A stretch of 29,406 nucleotides of DNA from Gnetum montanum. Its lineage: Eukaryota; Streptophyta; Gnetopsida; Gnetales; Gnetaceae. This document shows, in pieces, positions 19,160-29,406 of this stretch (within the stretch, counting starts at the first letter, position 1; every line of letters begins with the position of its first letter). The position numbers were made by a program, and so were the translations under genes. The notes under the pieces are model-generated. The model was given only the letters and a program-made list of their open reading frames with translations. It made no database searches and had not been told where the DNA came from. The DNA lies in assembly GCA_015680685.1 (NCBI GenBank), contig MNCI01002286.1:57478-86883 (forward strand). The letters run 5' to 3'.

Positions 19160-19633
19160 TCAGTAGGATTTCAGCAAAAATTTAGAACCAAAGTTTGGTT
19201 GAATTTGAAAGCAAGAGGAAACCCTCCTTCCAGAAGTCTTCTTGAGGCCATTTCTTCTGCTTCTTGTCAACGCTTCTGCGATTTCACAGAAATACACTTC
19301 ATCACAGGGAAGGACAAGGCCTCCTCCACCATCTTGATGATCAAACCCAAACTCCTGCTCTGCCTTTCTCAGTAGATCTCTAAACAGACTATGATTCAGA
19401 TAAGTTGCAGGGATCACAAACCTGAGATGCTGGCTGCCCACATAAACTGCACAGTATCCCTTGGGCACATCCGTTGGCAAAGAGTTACTCCCTGATTCCT
19501 CATGGTCACAATTTTTGAATTTCTGATATATGATTTTGGATTTGCTCGGTGAAAACTCCCTCAGAATCCTGCACAGAGCTCTGATGATCTCCCTCAAGGC
19601 CACAATCAGAGGATCTGCCTTTGTTCTTGCCAT
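19160..19633 (-). CDS. SAUR family protein (small auxin-up RNA)
   Basis: This is a single-exon gene of 157 codons from ATG 19633-19631. The SAUR domain spans about residues 52-118: VPKGYCAVYVG, RFVIPATYLNHSLFRDLL, AEQEFGFDHQ and LVLPCDEVYFCEI. An N-terminal basic helix (residues 5-40) and a basic C-terminal tail are typical. SAUR proteins promote acid growth by binding and inhibiting PP2C.D phosphatases that restrain plasma-membrane H+-ATPases; this is family knowledge. The frame is open upstream to 19735 without an ATG, encoding a Ser run from a CTG/CAG tract, but the TATA box at 19710-19717 puts the transcript start near 19685, so the ATG at 19633 is preferred. No canonical auxin-response element was noticed just upstream. 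No lesions were seen; it is probably functional. Confidence 0.93.
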   Translation of the reverse strand: MARTKADPLIVALREIIRALCRILREFSPSKSKIIYQKFKNCDHEESGSNSLPTDVPKGYCAVYVGSQHLRFVIPATYLNHSLFRDLLRKAEQEFGFDHQDGGGGLVLPCDEVYFCEIAEALTRSRRNGLKKTSGRRVSSCFQIQPNFGSKFLLKSY

Positions 19634-19709
19634 TAGAAAACCATTAGTGAAGCTGCTGCTGCTGCTGCTTTTTCTCTCGGACGATGATTTGCCATTTGCC
19701 AATGATTTG

Positions 19710-19717
19710 TTTATATA
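19710..19717 (-). promoter_or_regulatory. TATA box of the SAUR gene
   Basis: TATATAAA on the minus strand lies in the context GTCTATATAAAC, 77 bases upstream of the ATG at 19633. Confidence 0.7.
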
Positions 19718-19719
19718 GA

Positions 19720-22700
19720 CAATGGGGGTTAGAAATCAGCAAAAGCAAAACGAGCCACGGCGGTGGAAAGAAAATCTTGGAGAATATTGAATGTAAGGCG
19801 GCAATTTGGATGGACAGAATTCCAAACATGTATGCATTTTTCAATGAAAGTAATTTTGTGATATGAGCTGTCTGGAGGAGTGTTGTTTGGTTTTTTTTTT
19901 TTTTTCCTTTTTTTTTTGCAGATTTTATTAATTCTATCTGCCGACTTTTGCTAGTGCTTGTAAGATGTGATAGAGCATGGTCCAACACCAGGGTTTTTGG
20001 CCTCTGGAATGCCGACCAACCGACTATTAGATATACGTTTGGCCTTTCAGAGACTCAATGGCTAGTAGCAAGGTGGTTTACCTGCTTTATCATTTTCCAT
20101 TTCAGAAATTTTAAAAAGGTTATAAATTTTTAATAGTACTGGGATTCTTTTTTCATCATCATGGATGCATGCAGGTACATCATTTCTAGCACTGGCAATA
20201 GTGCTTTTTCCCTTGGCAGGGAGTCAAAAGACACAGGTGTGGGCTCAGGAGACTGGTGCCACTAGGCCATTTTCATATCCTAGATAACTTTATCAGAACC
20301 ATTCAAGATTTCTGCTGGGACAGCTGATTGCAATGGACCATATCTTTACTATTCTAGAATAGGCCTATTAGGATTTGAAGTGTACCAGTGCAATGTTGTG
20401 AGATACTCTCCCGATGAATATCCATCCAGAAAATGATTTTGGTGCAGTGAAATGAGATTCTGGCCTGTCCTTTTCGGTCATTGTTTTTCCATCCTAGACT
20501 ATTCACCTTCCCAGGCAACTAGTGGGAAGGGGAAAAACAGGTTCAATGTTACAATGGATGTGTACATTTATTACTGCATTCACCTTAACAATTCTCCTTT
20601 GTTTTTTTTTTTTTTCCTTTTAATTCAAATGGAGCTCCTCACAGATTATGCAAGAGTATGATTTTCAGACAGTAACTCGCGGTGAGTTGAAGGAATCTAA
20701 TAGCCAAAAGACCGTAAGATAATTAAGATATTAAGCTGTAAACTTTTAAAAAATCATTATCCATGCTAGTGGTAAAGAACCTCTAACTTCGGTTTCTATG
20801 CTAAAACTCTTATCTTTAAGTTAAAGATAAAAGCTTATACTTGTATCTAGTACAGTATAAAATAATAATTTCTTGCTGCTGGTACAGCACTATAAGACCA
20901 GTAATATCAAATCCTAGTTACATGGCTCAGAAAACATAATTGACGGACTTAGTAGACTGGTATCCATATATAAAGATATAAATAAGACAAGGATTCTTTG
21001 TTGAAGTGATTCATTCAATAATCATCTAGTTCTAGTAAGCGGATTCTCCATTTCTTTAATGGATCTGATTTTGTTTTCTTCTATTTTTCTCCAACAAATC
21101 TGATCTCTTTAAAATTCCTCTATGCAGGATTCTAAAGTATCTCCTATATTTTCAACTATTGATACAACAATTTCTGTTAATTCTAAAAATGCAGATTTAC
21201 AAACAAGTAAGCAAAAATTTGAGGCCCTTCTTCTATTGATATTGATGCACCAATACACCTGATTTTATTCTCCCTTAAATTGCATGAGTCACCATTAGCT
21301 AATCTCACATCACAATATGTGTTTATTAAAATTTTTGGTTACCTTCATCATAATCAAAATTTGGCTTCGCAACTAAATGATGATGTGATGCAAAAACATT
21401 TTTTCTTCTTATTAAGCTATTCAATGCTTTAATGATGTACTTTGCCCTAGATATAGGGTCATTTATACATAACCATGAAGTGTTGATTATTAGTAGGTAG
21501 AGTCCATATTTTGATGTTGAATCTGAAAAATATTCTAAAGTTCCATATTTTGTCAAACTATTTAGTCTTCTACTGCTAATATTTCAAAAAGTTGAGTCAG
21601 AGATTGTTAGTCTTCTTGGTATATTTAAACATATGGAATCTATTTCCACACCATTTGGTTCTTGTAGATATCTTTTGTTGAAATAAATCTTTTTAACTAT
21701 AATTGGTACTAAAATCATTCAAGACTTATATTCAGCCAATTACATGTTATAATCTTTCTAATTAATGCAATTTTTGTCATTGTAAAGGATATTTGTTTAA
21801 TGATTGTTCTTTTTTGCTCAAGAAAAAAAATGTTGAGGAAAAGTAAAAATATGTTGAAGTTGAGGAGAGCGAAAAATATAAAATTTTAGAATATATATTT
21901 ATTTTCTTTTAAAACATGGATACTAAATTAAATCTCCTTGAATTCTTACAAATGTTGTATCAAAATTGACAATTATAACATCTATATATTTAATCTCAGC
22001 CAAAAAAGTCAACGACCAATTATATAGTTGCTAGGGCTTAATTCTATAATACTAAATTATATTTTGTGCATAACCTACATAACAAGTTTGATTTTGGTGG
22101 ATAATGTTGAGTAAAAATTCAAATTCATTTTTTGGTTCATAATCCTTTATAGGTCATGTTCATGGAACACTAAATTATATTATGTAATGCTAAACTATAT
22201 TTCCCAAATTTTTCATTTCATATTATACAATTTTTTAAAAAAATTAATTCATTTGACTTTTTTTAAAGGGCAAAGATTTGCTTAGCATAATTATGCCAAA
22301 TTATAGACATCTATTGTAAATATATAGCTAAACCAATGGCTATAATAACCTTTTACTTAAAAATAAAATAGAGACCTTTATTACAGTACCATCATAACCT
22401 TATCTCCAGGTACAACTTCTATGCAACTAAATCATTATATAGTCATGACCTCTACAAAAATTAGGAAATATAGTCATTAGAATGTAGCAAGAAAAACTCG
22501 TTGTTAGTCAAACTTGTTAGCTCACTCAAGCTTGTACTCAAAGGTATTAAATTCAATGTCCTATAATATAGGAATTCTTTCTTCTTTTATATATATATTC
22601 ATACCTTTTTTTGGAAATTCAAGTGTTGCAAGATAATTTCCAAAAAAGCTTAACTACCTAAGCTATAAGAAAAGCTTTTTAGTTAATGCCTACCTATACA

Positions 22701-23632
22701 CATACTAAATTTTAACCCTTTTTTTCCCATTTTGGTTGATGATAGTATAGTTTTATTGGTCTCTTTCTCCTCTACTTAAAGTTCTATTGATGTATTTTGT
22801 ATAAATTATTTTTTATTGGATAACTCCTTTAGTTCTATAAAATGTAATTACACAATAATCTTCATATTAATTTCATTTGTGAAAAAGGAGTATTAGCTTC
22901 TTCTTCTTCATAATGTCTTTATCCCATCAATATGTGTTGATCTATTAAGGTAGGCAAAGGATTTGATGATGATTTTCTATAGCTAATTGTCACACAAAAA
23001 CTCTAAATTGAAGGTATATTTTTCATGTACTTCAAGTTAACATGTCTTATGTTACAACCTAGAATTCTACTACATTTACAAAACTTTAATTAATAAGATA
23101 TTATTCTAATAAAATCAAGTAAAACAAAAATTTTCCTTTTCTCAAGTTTCAACAACAGCAAAATTATTGAAATCACTTAAATGAAAATAATATTATTCAA
23201 TGCAATCATTTTTTTGGGTAATTCCACTATCTATATTCATAAATCAACAATGCAAAGTGGGTAGACATTTTTTGAAAAATTCATATCTTTAATTACTATA
23301 ATGTGCTTTGTATTTTAAAAACATTACTTTACAGTTTGTTCTTGTTGGTTTATTTTCTTGCATTCTCTTATTTTATTTGCATTTATAATAGTACTTCTTA
23401 TAAAATAGAAGTCTTGGTTTCAATTCTAATCATTTTCTCTAAATTCAAGACTTCAAAATGACAAAATCCTAAAATGATTCAAGTTTCAAAAGTTAAATAT
23501 AAAAGTAAAGTATTGAAAATTGTGGTGTGTAAGGAAATGATGGAAAAAATTAAAGATTTGTCACTACATGTGGAGGAGATGTATTAGAAGATCACTACAT
23601 TGGAAGCCAAGTTTGCTACTTGGGAAGCTAGG
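19720..23632. other. AT-rich intergenic region upstream of the SAUR gene
   Basis: About 3.9 kb without a recognisable gene. The first few hundred bases are the likely SAUR promoter and include T-runs at about 19890-19918 and 20603-20616. From about 20900 the sequence is strongly AT-rich with scattered short frames, for example 76 codons on the minus strand at 21326-21556, that match no family I recognise. Confidence 0.6.
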
Positions 23633-24482
23633 TGATGAATCATGTTTAGATGTGCTCCAATATTGGATACATGATATCAAAGCCTTAATATCGAATACTC
23701 GATATCGAATCCCAAGATGCAATGTTGAATATCCGATATCACGGGGTATATGCTGGCCTATAAATATAGCACTTGGGCACACGATTTTTAGAGAGTTTTT
23801 GAATAGAGTAACAAAATTCTTGTAGTTTAGCCATTCTAGAGTTAGAATATTTCTAAGTGCTTGTAACAGGAGTCTAAGTGTGTACAGATCTTTGTTCAAG
23901 CATTGATGTACCTAAGCATAGCAATGTGACGAAAATAAAGACGAGCCCTTTTGATAATCCTTGCAGCACTAAGAATAGATTAATGTTTCTGTTAATGCAT
24001 TTATTATTCATGTACTTTACCTTAATGCACTTTAATTAAGCAATTAATTTCCAGTTGCTAATGAACACAAGCATGACCACTTTGAGCATATGTGTAACAC
24101 TTGGTAACCCAGAAACGCTTAACGTTTGGTAACCTAGCAGTGCTATATGCATTCAGGATGTGTTTGGAGAGTGGAAACAGGTACTTGTGTTAGGCTAGTT
24201 AGGTAATAGATTAATTAGATATTAAATTCCTCTACCTTTCCTTCTTATTCTAGGCAATTAAACTTATAAAATATAAAATGATAAAAATAATATACCTTAG
24301 TTGCACTTAATCATATACTTGTACCTCACAAGTGAAACTGAGAAGACAACGATCATCCCAATTAGATTTCACTTTCTTGAACCATTGTACTTGAGAATTT
24401 AAGGTCTGCAGAGTTTGACTAGATCATGCATGAATGCTTGTGATTCGTATGGTTGGGCGTAAGGGTACCTTGCTACTCATCA
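23633..24482 (+). repeat. 5' LTR of the second Athila-like element, about 850 bp
   Basis: It starts TGATGAATC and ends ACTCATCA, giving a perfect 6-bp inverted terminus TGATGA/TCATCA. A TATA box TATAAATA is at 23759-23766. It is related to the left copy over its length. The PBS follows immediately. Confidence 0.88.
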
Positions 24483-24483
24483 T

Positions 24484-24501
24484 TGGCACCATTATTGAGG
24501 A
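24484..24501 (+). other. Primer-binding site of the second Athila-like element
   Basis: TTGGCACCATTATTGAGG begins one base after the LTR end. It matches the TTGGCGCCGTTGCCGGGG-type site common in Athila elements with changes mostly of the CpG-decay kind. Confidence 0.7.
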
Positions 24502-24643
24502 TCTTTTAGTTGTTACATGCGCTATCTAGGACTTAGTGAAAAATTATTGAAATCGTTAGAACAAACCTTACAGTCATATCATACTTTAAAATAACTATAA
24601 CAATTTTAAAGAGCACACTGCATTTTTATTTTTCTAACATAAG

Positions 24644-26520
24644 ATGTCTTCTTCTCATAGGAGCGATTCTTCACCCAAGTTTGATGGAGTACATCAGTAG
24701 GTAACCCAACAATATAAAGTGGTATATGCTCATACTAATGACTACATACCCAACTTCACCTTCATCCTGCACCAAGATGAACTGCTATAGTTGTGTGACA
24801 TGGAGGGCAACATTGTGTTGCCAGATCAATCCGTTTCTATGATGCTCCACCAAACTCTTGTGTGTTTGGACCTCCAAGGACTTCATGCTAAGTAATTTAT
24901 ATAGGATAGTGACACCAGGGATTATTATCCCACTAAGGCACAACATCTCAGGGATCGCCAGCTAGAACAACACTATGAATCTACCAATGGAAAGTGGTTT
25001 GATGAATCCCCATTCCTACTGCACCAAAAAGATGGTGGAGAACACTTCTCTGGGGGTTTTCCATTTAGTGAAATTCCTCTCTTTGACTTCGGTAAAGGAG
25101 GTCAAAACTAGAACTTGTAATCCATGATTCACAATCCTGGTTCTAGCAAGAATGGATCTAATGATAAAGGAGGATCCAAAGAGGAGAGCCAGGGTAAGGA
25201 TGCAAACAAGAAACAAGATCATGATCATGGCCATGACCACTAAAGAGAGGGTAGATGGCACCATGATGATGCTAGTCCTCCTTCCTCTTCACCTTCATCA
25301 TCATCATCTTCTACTTCTAGCTCTGATCACAACTATAGGAGGCACAGCCATGATGAAGGTGATCGACAGGACCATAATGATCAAAGGGACCATCAAGCAA
25401 GTCAAGACCAAGGGTGCAAGAATTCTAGAGAGACCCACTACCATGAATGAAGGGGTAGCAAAGGACATCATAGGCACCAAAATCATGGCCGTGATGAGCC
25501 TTTGCTTGCCACCTAAATCATGCTCAACTTTGCAAAGGCAATGAGAATTTCCACAAGGCACATAAAGGATAGTCGGATCAAAAGATTAGACATGAATAAT
25601 ATTCCTTAGTTCAAAGGGGGATATAACTTAGATCTACAGAACCATATCCAAGCTTTTCAAGATGTATGTGCCTTGCAAAATATAGAAAATGGGTGGTAAA
25701 AGCTTAAGTTGTTTCCAAGGACACTCATTAAAGAAGTAGAAAACTAGTACTAGTCCTTAAAATCGAAATCTATTAGATGATGGAGTACAATGCTTGAATT
25801 GTTCAATGGCAAATATCAGACATACTCTTGAGTGTCCAACTTGAGGAGGCAGATCCAAGGATGGAAACAAGGGACACCCACCATTGGTTGATACTATTCC
25901 TTATTGCACAAATGTCCTAGCCATAATTATTCTCAACTAGACCAACTTTGCCACATTGTAGATGGGCTTTGATAAAAAACGAGAACCCTTGGCATCTATG
26001 CCCAAGGACGATTGTCAAAATTAAGCGCTCATTAAATCCAAAGATTGATTAAGTGGGTAGCTAAAGAGGAATGAGAATTAAGAAAATGAAAAAGTGCAGA
26101 AGAGTACAACCATGATTCTTCAATTTGCAAAAGGGAGGTTTGATTTTGTGATAGTGAAGAATAATCATCACCTAATGAGGTGGTGAATCGAAAAATCTTA
26201 TTGCATAAAAAATTTCAATATAAAATTATAGCCAAGGTTGATCAATTATGGGACTCCATGGATGGTAGATTTCAAGATGTCCTTAAAATTTTTGAAGAGT
26301 TAAAAGAATAAGGTAGTGATCGTGAGTGCTGGAGGCACAAGGAAGCTAAATGTGCCACTCAAAGAGGTAAGGGCAAGATTGCTGCAATAGAGGAAGTCGC
26401 AGGAAGCAAATCAAATGATGATGATGGATGTGACATTTTCCATTATGGACATCCTAAGGGATGTTATCCCATAGTGTCACACTTATAGGAGGCTGGGGTG
26501 TATGCTTTTAATCCATGACT
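24644..26520 (+). pseudogene. Athila-like gag remnant
   Basis: It starts at ATG 24644 (MSSSHRSDSSPKFDGV) and is soon broken by stops. A His- and Asp-rich low-complexity part lies at about 25180-25540. The capsid-like core is at about 25600-25850: FKGGYNLDLQNHIQAF, CALQNIENGW and KLKLFPRTLIKEVEN resemble retrotransposon Gag. A degenerate zinc knuckle (CDIFHYGHPKGC) lies at about 26430-26470. Several stops replace Trp or Gln codons. It is not translatable. Confidence 0.75.
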
Positions 26521-27225
26521 AGCACAAAGGTAAACACCCAAAAGATTGCCTTACCCTTAAGGCAATTCTAGGTAATTCCACTAGCAACAATAGTATGATC
26601 CAAGTGGAACTCCACCGTAACCATATGGGTAGTACCAACAATGACAACAACCACAATCATGGGCACTAACACTACCAAGGTAGAAATACCCTTACAGACA
26701 ACTTGATCCATATGGATATTACGTTCAACAACCCCTATCTCCACTTGAATCTTCTGGTCATGTTTCTACTTTCCAATCTCATTACTACCCTCCCAATTAT
26801 TATTGGACTCATTCTTCACATGCAACGAGGGATACCACCTTTTATCCATATCCTCCTCTTATTCCTACATATCTTCCTCCATCCTCAACACAACTACCAC
26901 CTTCTTCATCTATGCAAGGTGAACTTCTAGCTGAACAACAACAACGCAACACTACCAAGGCCATAAATCTACAACCAATTCATAAACTAAGTGGTTTGGA
27001 CACTCGATCAAAGAAAAGACCTTTTCTCTAACCCAACAATCTACCTAAGCCCTCACATACACATGTAGTTGGCAACCTTTCTCCTCCATCTCCCTTTGTA
27101 TCAAATTCCTTTGAGTCCCCTTCAAATCAAATCCCATCCTAAATCCATACTATTATGCGAACTCATGTCTTATCTAATTAGAATCAGGCTAGCAACCTTC
27201 CTAGGAAATTAGCTAATCCTAGAAG
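26521..27225 (+). other. Gag-protease linker of the second Athila-like element, low complexity
   Basis: Read in pieces it encodes Pro-, Tyr-, Gln- and His-rich sequence with stops. No domain is recognisable; it is part of the decayed polyprotein. Confidence 0.55.
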
Positions 27226-27670
27226 TCCTCTTATTTATTTGCAGATTGTTGGGAATGAACTGTGCAAAACTTTCCTTGATTTAAGTCCCAATGTTAACTT
27301 AATTTCTCATAAAATGTATACTACATGGAACCTACCTCATCTCAATAAGAGCATCATCAGATTAGAGTTGGTAGACTAGTCCATCACTGTTCCATTGGAA
27401 TTGGTGGAAGACATTGTGACCACTATATGTGGGTGGTCTTATCATGCTAATTTCCTAGTGATTATGGTGGAGAACTGTAAAGGGGACTTCCCAATCATCA
27501 TGGGAAGGGCATGGCTAAGCATTGCTAATGCAAGAATGGGCATCAAAGATCTTTCCCTAGAAATATCTAAAGAAATCGCATTCAAGAAAATCAAGAAGAA
27601 GCATGTTCCATGCATCATGTACAGCGATACAGGGTGCAATTGTGTGCAGAAACTTTGGCATGTTAAATGA
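27226..27670 (+). pseudogene. Athila-like protease remnant
   Basis: LCKTFLDLSPNVNLISHKMY corresponds to the catalytic loop of Athila proteases, usually DLGASVNLMP; the Asp is kept but the Gly-Ala pair is lost. The later part reads VEDIVTTICGW, NFLVIMVENCKGDFPIIMG and RAWLSIANARMGIKDLS, matching the flap and second conserved element (usually ILGRPFL). One stop lies before SITVPLELVED. Its frame differs from that of RT downstream, so a frameshift separates them. Confidence 0.8.
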
Positions 27671-27929
27671 GCATCCATCTCTACATGCAAGCAATGTGCA
27701 CCAGAAGCAAATATTCAAAGGTGTTTGTATGCAGTAGCCATAAAACAAGAGGGCACCTAGTGGCTAACCATTGATCTTAGAGGCAACAAACTTTGCATGA
27801 AATTGACTGAGAGCTTGACATGCACATATGTTGTAGGCATGGATGAATTAGAGCAAGTTCATCACCAACTCTCTAATAATACATATGATGATACCTAGTG
27901 GAAAGAGTTGGAAATTCCTAAAAATTTCA

Positions 27930-28800
27930 AGCAAGAGCCCCATGAGTTAAAAACTCTATCGGTTGACATGAAATATGTGTTCTTAAAAAAAGGAAAGTCG
28001 ATCATAATCAATGCAAATCTTGCTCCAGAACAAAAAAAATGCTATTAAAAGTGGTTGAAAAATGTTAGCAGCCTTTGCATGGTCATATCCTAAACTCACA
28101 AGGATTGATCCTCAGATATGCCAACATTATATCTACACTGACCTAGCCGTGAAGCCAAAGGGATAGCCACAAAGGCACTTAAACCTCAAACTAAAGTAGA
28201 TCATCAAGGAGGAAATTGAACAACTCCTCAAGGTAGGGTTTATCTATCCCATTACCTATAGTGAGTGGGTTGGCCCACTCATGATTGTGCGAAAGAAAGG
28301 TAGCAAATGGTGGGTTTGCATCAATTTTTGGCTACTGAATATGGCAACATTCAAGGAGCATTTTCCATTATCATTCTTTGATAAGGTGTCAGACACAATA
28401 TCTAGGCATTACTGCTATAGATTTCTAGATGGTTATAGTGGCTATAACCAAATCCAGATAGCACCAAAGGACTAGGCTAAAACAACATTCACAAGTCTCT
28501 GTGGGAGTTTTCAATATTGTAAGATGCCTTTTGGTCTATGTAATTCCCTTGCTACTTTTCAATGCTTAGTCCTAAGAATTTTTCAATAGCAAATTCGTAA
28601 TGGTGTGAAAGTATTCATGGATGACTTCTCCACCTATGGATCTACATTTGAGCAAGCCTTGGACAACCTTAAGCAAGTACTAAAATGATGTGTTGAGAAA
28701 AACCTCAGTCTCACTTGGCAAAAGAGTCATCTAATGGTCTAGGAGGATATTGTGTTGGGGCACAAAATATCACAAGTAAGAATTGAGGTCAACCTTGAAA
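27930..28800 (+). pseudogene. Athila-like reverse transcriptase remnant
   Basis: The upstream connector (ELKTLSVDMKYVFL) leads into IKEEIEQLLKVGFIYPITYS. The RT core reads VGPLMIVRKKGSKWWVCINF, RFLDGYSGYNQIQIAPKD, KMPFGLCNSLATFQ and the polymerase box VFMDDFSTYGS at about 28610-28645. The catalytic Asp residues are still present, but stops at 28474-28476, 28588-28590 and 28687-28689 and others break the frame. Arg of the CIDFR motif is replaced by Trp. Confidence 0.88.
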
Positions 28801-29406
28801 AAATAAGGATCATCCAAGGAATTACCCACTAGCTAGAAATGATCAAAGATATTCAATCATTCCTTAGACATATTGGCTACTACTAGCAATTCATAAACAA
28901 TTCCTCTAAGATCACAAAACTGTTGGTTGAGCTAACAAAGAAAGATGCTCAATTTTTCTGGACCATCAAATGTGAAAAATCATTCTAACAACTGAAGGAA
29001 AAACTTGTAGAAACTCCATATCTACAGGCATCTGACTGGTCCAGACCATTTCATGTCATGATGAACATATCAAATTATGCCTTGGGAGTTGTGCTTACAT
29101 AGATGGATGATAAGAAACGTCCATACTAAATCCACTACACAAGCCAAAGCATTATGGGTGCACAACTAAACTAGAACACTATAGAAAAAGAATTGATGGT
29201 AGTGGTGTTTGCTCTCAAGAAGTTCAGGCATTATGTGCTTGGATACAAAGTGTTTATGCACACAAACCATAGTGCCATTTGCTTCCTAATGAACAAGCCA
29301 ATGGTGAGCCCCTATATCATATGGTGGCTAGTGATCTTACAAAAATTTGATCTTACAATGGTAGGTTAAAAGGGAACTAATAATGTGGTTACCAACCAGT
29401 TGTCTC
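28801..29406 (+). pseudogene. Athila-like RNase H remnant, cut by the window end
   Basis: The RT thumb end (IQSFLRHIGYY) is followed by KDAQFFWTIKCEKSF, SDWSRPFHVMMNISNYALGV, TIEKELMVVVFALKKFRHYV, HTNHSAICFLMNK and NVVTNQLS. This is the order of a gypsy RNase H, with DAS changed to NIS and TDHSAL to TNHSAI, so two acidic positions are lost. Integrase would follow beyond the window. Confidence 0.85.

Larger units (their letters stand above)
23633..29406 (+). mobile_element. Second Athila-like element, 5' LTR through RNase H, decayed (3' end outside window)
   Basis: The order is LTR, PBS, gag, protease, RT, RNase H on the plus strand, cut by the window end. Many stop codons and frame changes occur. 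The LTR is of the same family as the one at 16891-17751. The RT box FMDDFS and the RNase H wording match the Athila lineage. Confidence 0.88.

Noticed and set aside
19634-19702. SAUR start extended upstream from TTG at 19702 with a Ser-rich leader peptide
   Set aside because: There is no ATG, and the TATA box at 19710-19717 places the likely transcript start downstream of 19702.
23564-23899. Frames of 111 (minus) and 85 (plus) codons at the right Athila LTR
   Set aside because: They overlap the LTR start and promoter, contain LTR inverted repeats and show no domain.
16891-24482. A single LTR retrotransposon carrying SAUR as cargo between its two LTRs
   Set aside because: The right LTR is followed by its own PBS and gag and the left one is preceded by integrase and a polypurine tract, so two elements are simpler; flanking bases (GTATT and CTAGG) do not match.

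Overview
The window is plant nuclear DNA from a repeat-rich genome. A SAUR-type (small auxin-up RNA) gene lies among nested Ty3/gypsy retrotransposons. A large-genome land plant, possibly a gymnosperm, fits, but the species cannot be read from the sequence. No bacterial features, tRNA or rRNA genes were recognised.

Layout. (1) Positions 1-13607 are most of a young, CpG-rich Tat/Ogre-type element on the minus strand. Its 5' LTR (12388-13607) is at the right, followed leftwards by the PBS, leader, gag, protease, then after a 5.2 kb gap RT, RNase H, a second plant-type RNase H and the start of integrase, which runs off the left edge. Coding frames are broken by only four isolated stop codons. 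(2) The gap between protease and RT holds a multi-exon gene on the opposite (+) strand, 3291-7314, with its own TATA box and phase-consistent introns. Its N-terminal region resembles an FCP1/NIF-type HAD phosphatase whose catalytic residues are lost; a long region of unknown function and a coiled coil follow. Related minisatellites flank the gene, and the 10-mer GCGTANACGC fills its promoter and first intron as well as the LTR and leader of the host element. This is the most unusual object in the window. (3) Positions 13608-17751 are the decayed 3' part of an older Athila-like element into whose integrase the Tat element inserted: integrase remnant, 3' region with an 80-bp tandem repeat, polypurine tract and LTR. 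(4) Positions 17752-23632 are AT-rich host-like sequence with one intact gene, a single-exon SAUR on the minus strand (19160-19633). (5) Positions 23633-29406 are the 5' LTR, PBS and decayed gag, protease, RT and RNase H of a second Athila-like copy on the plus strand, cut by the window end.

How it fits together. The SAUR gene sits between two old related elements. The left one was later split by the Tat element, which itself carries an antisense gene. Antisense orientation would let that gene keep its introns through RNA-mediated transposition, because they are not spliced from the sense genomic RNA. All reading was by eye; splice sites and domain calls need transcript and profile searches.
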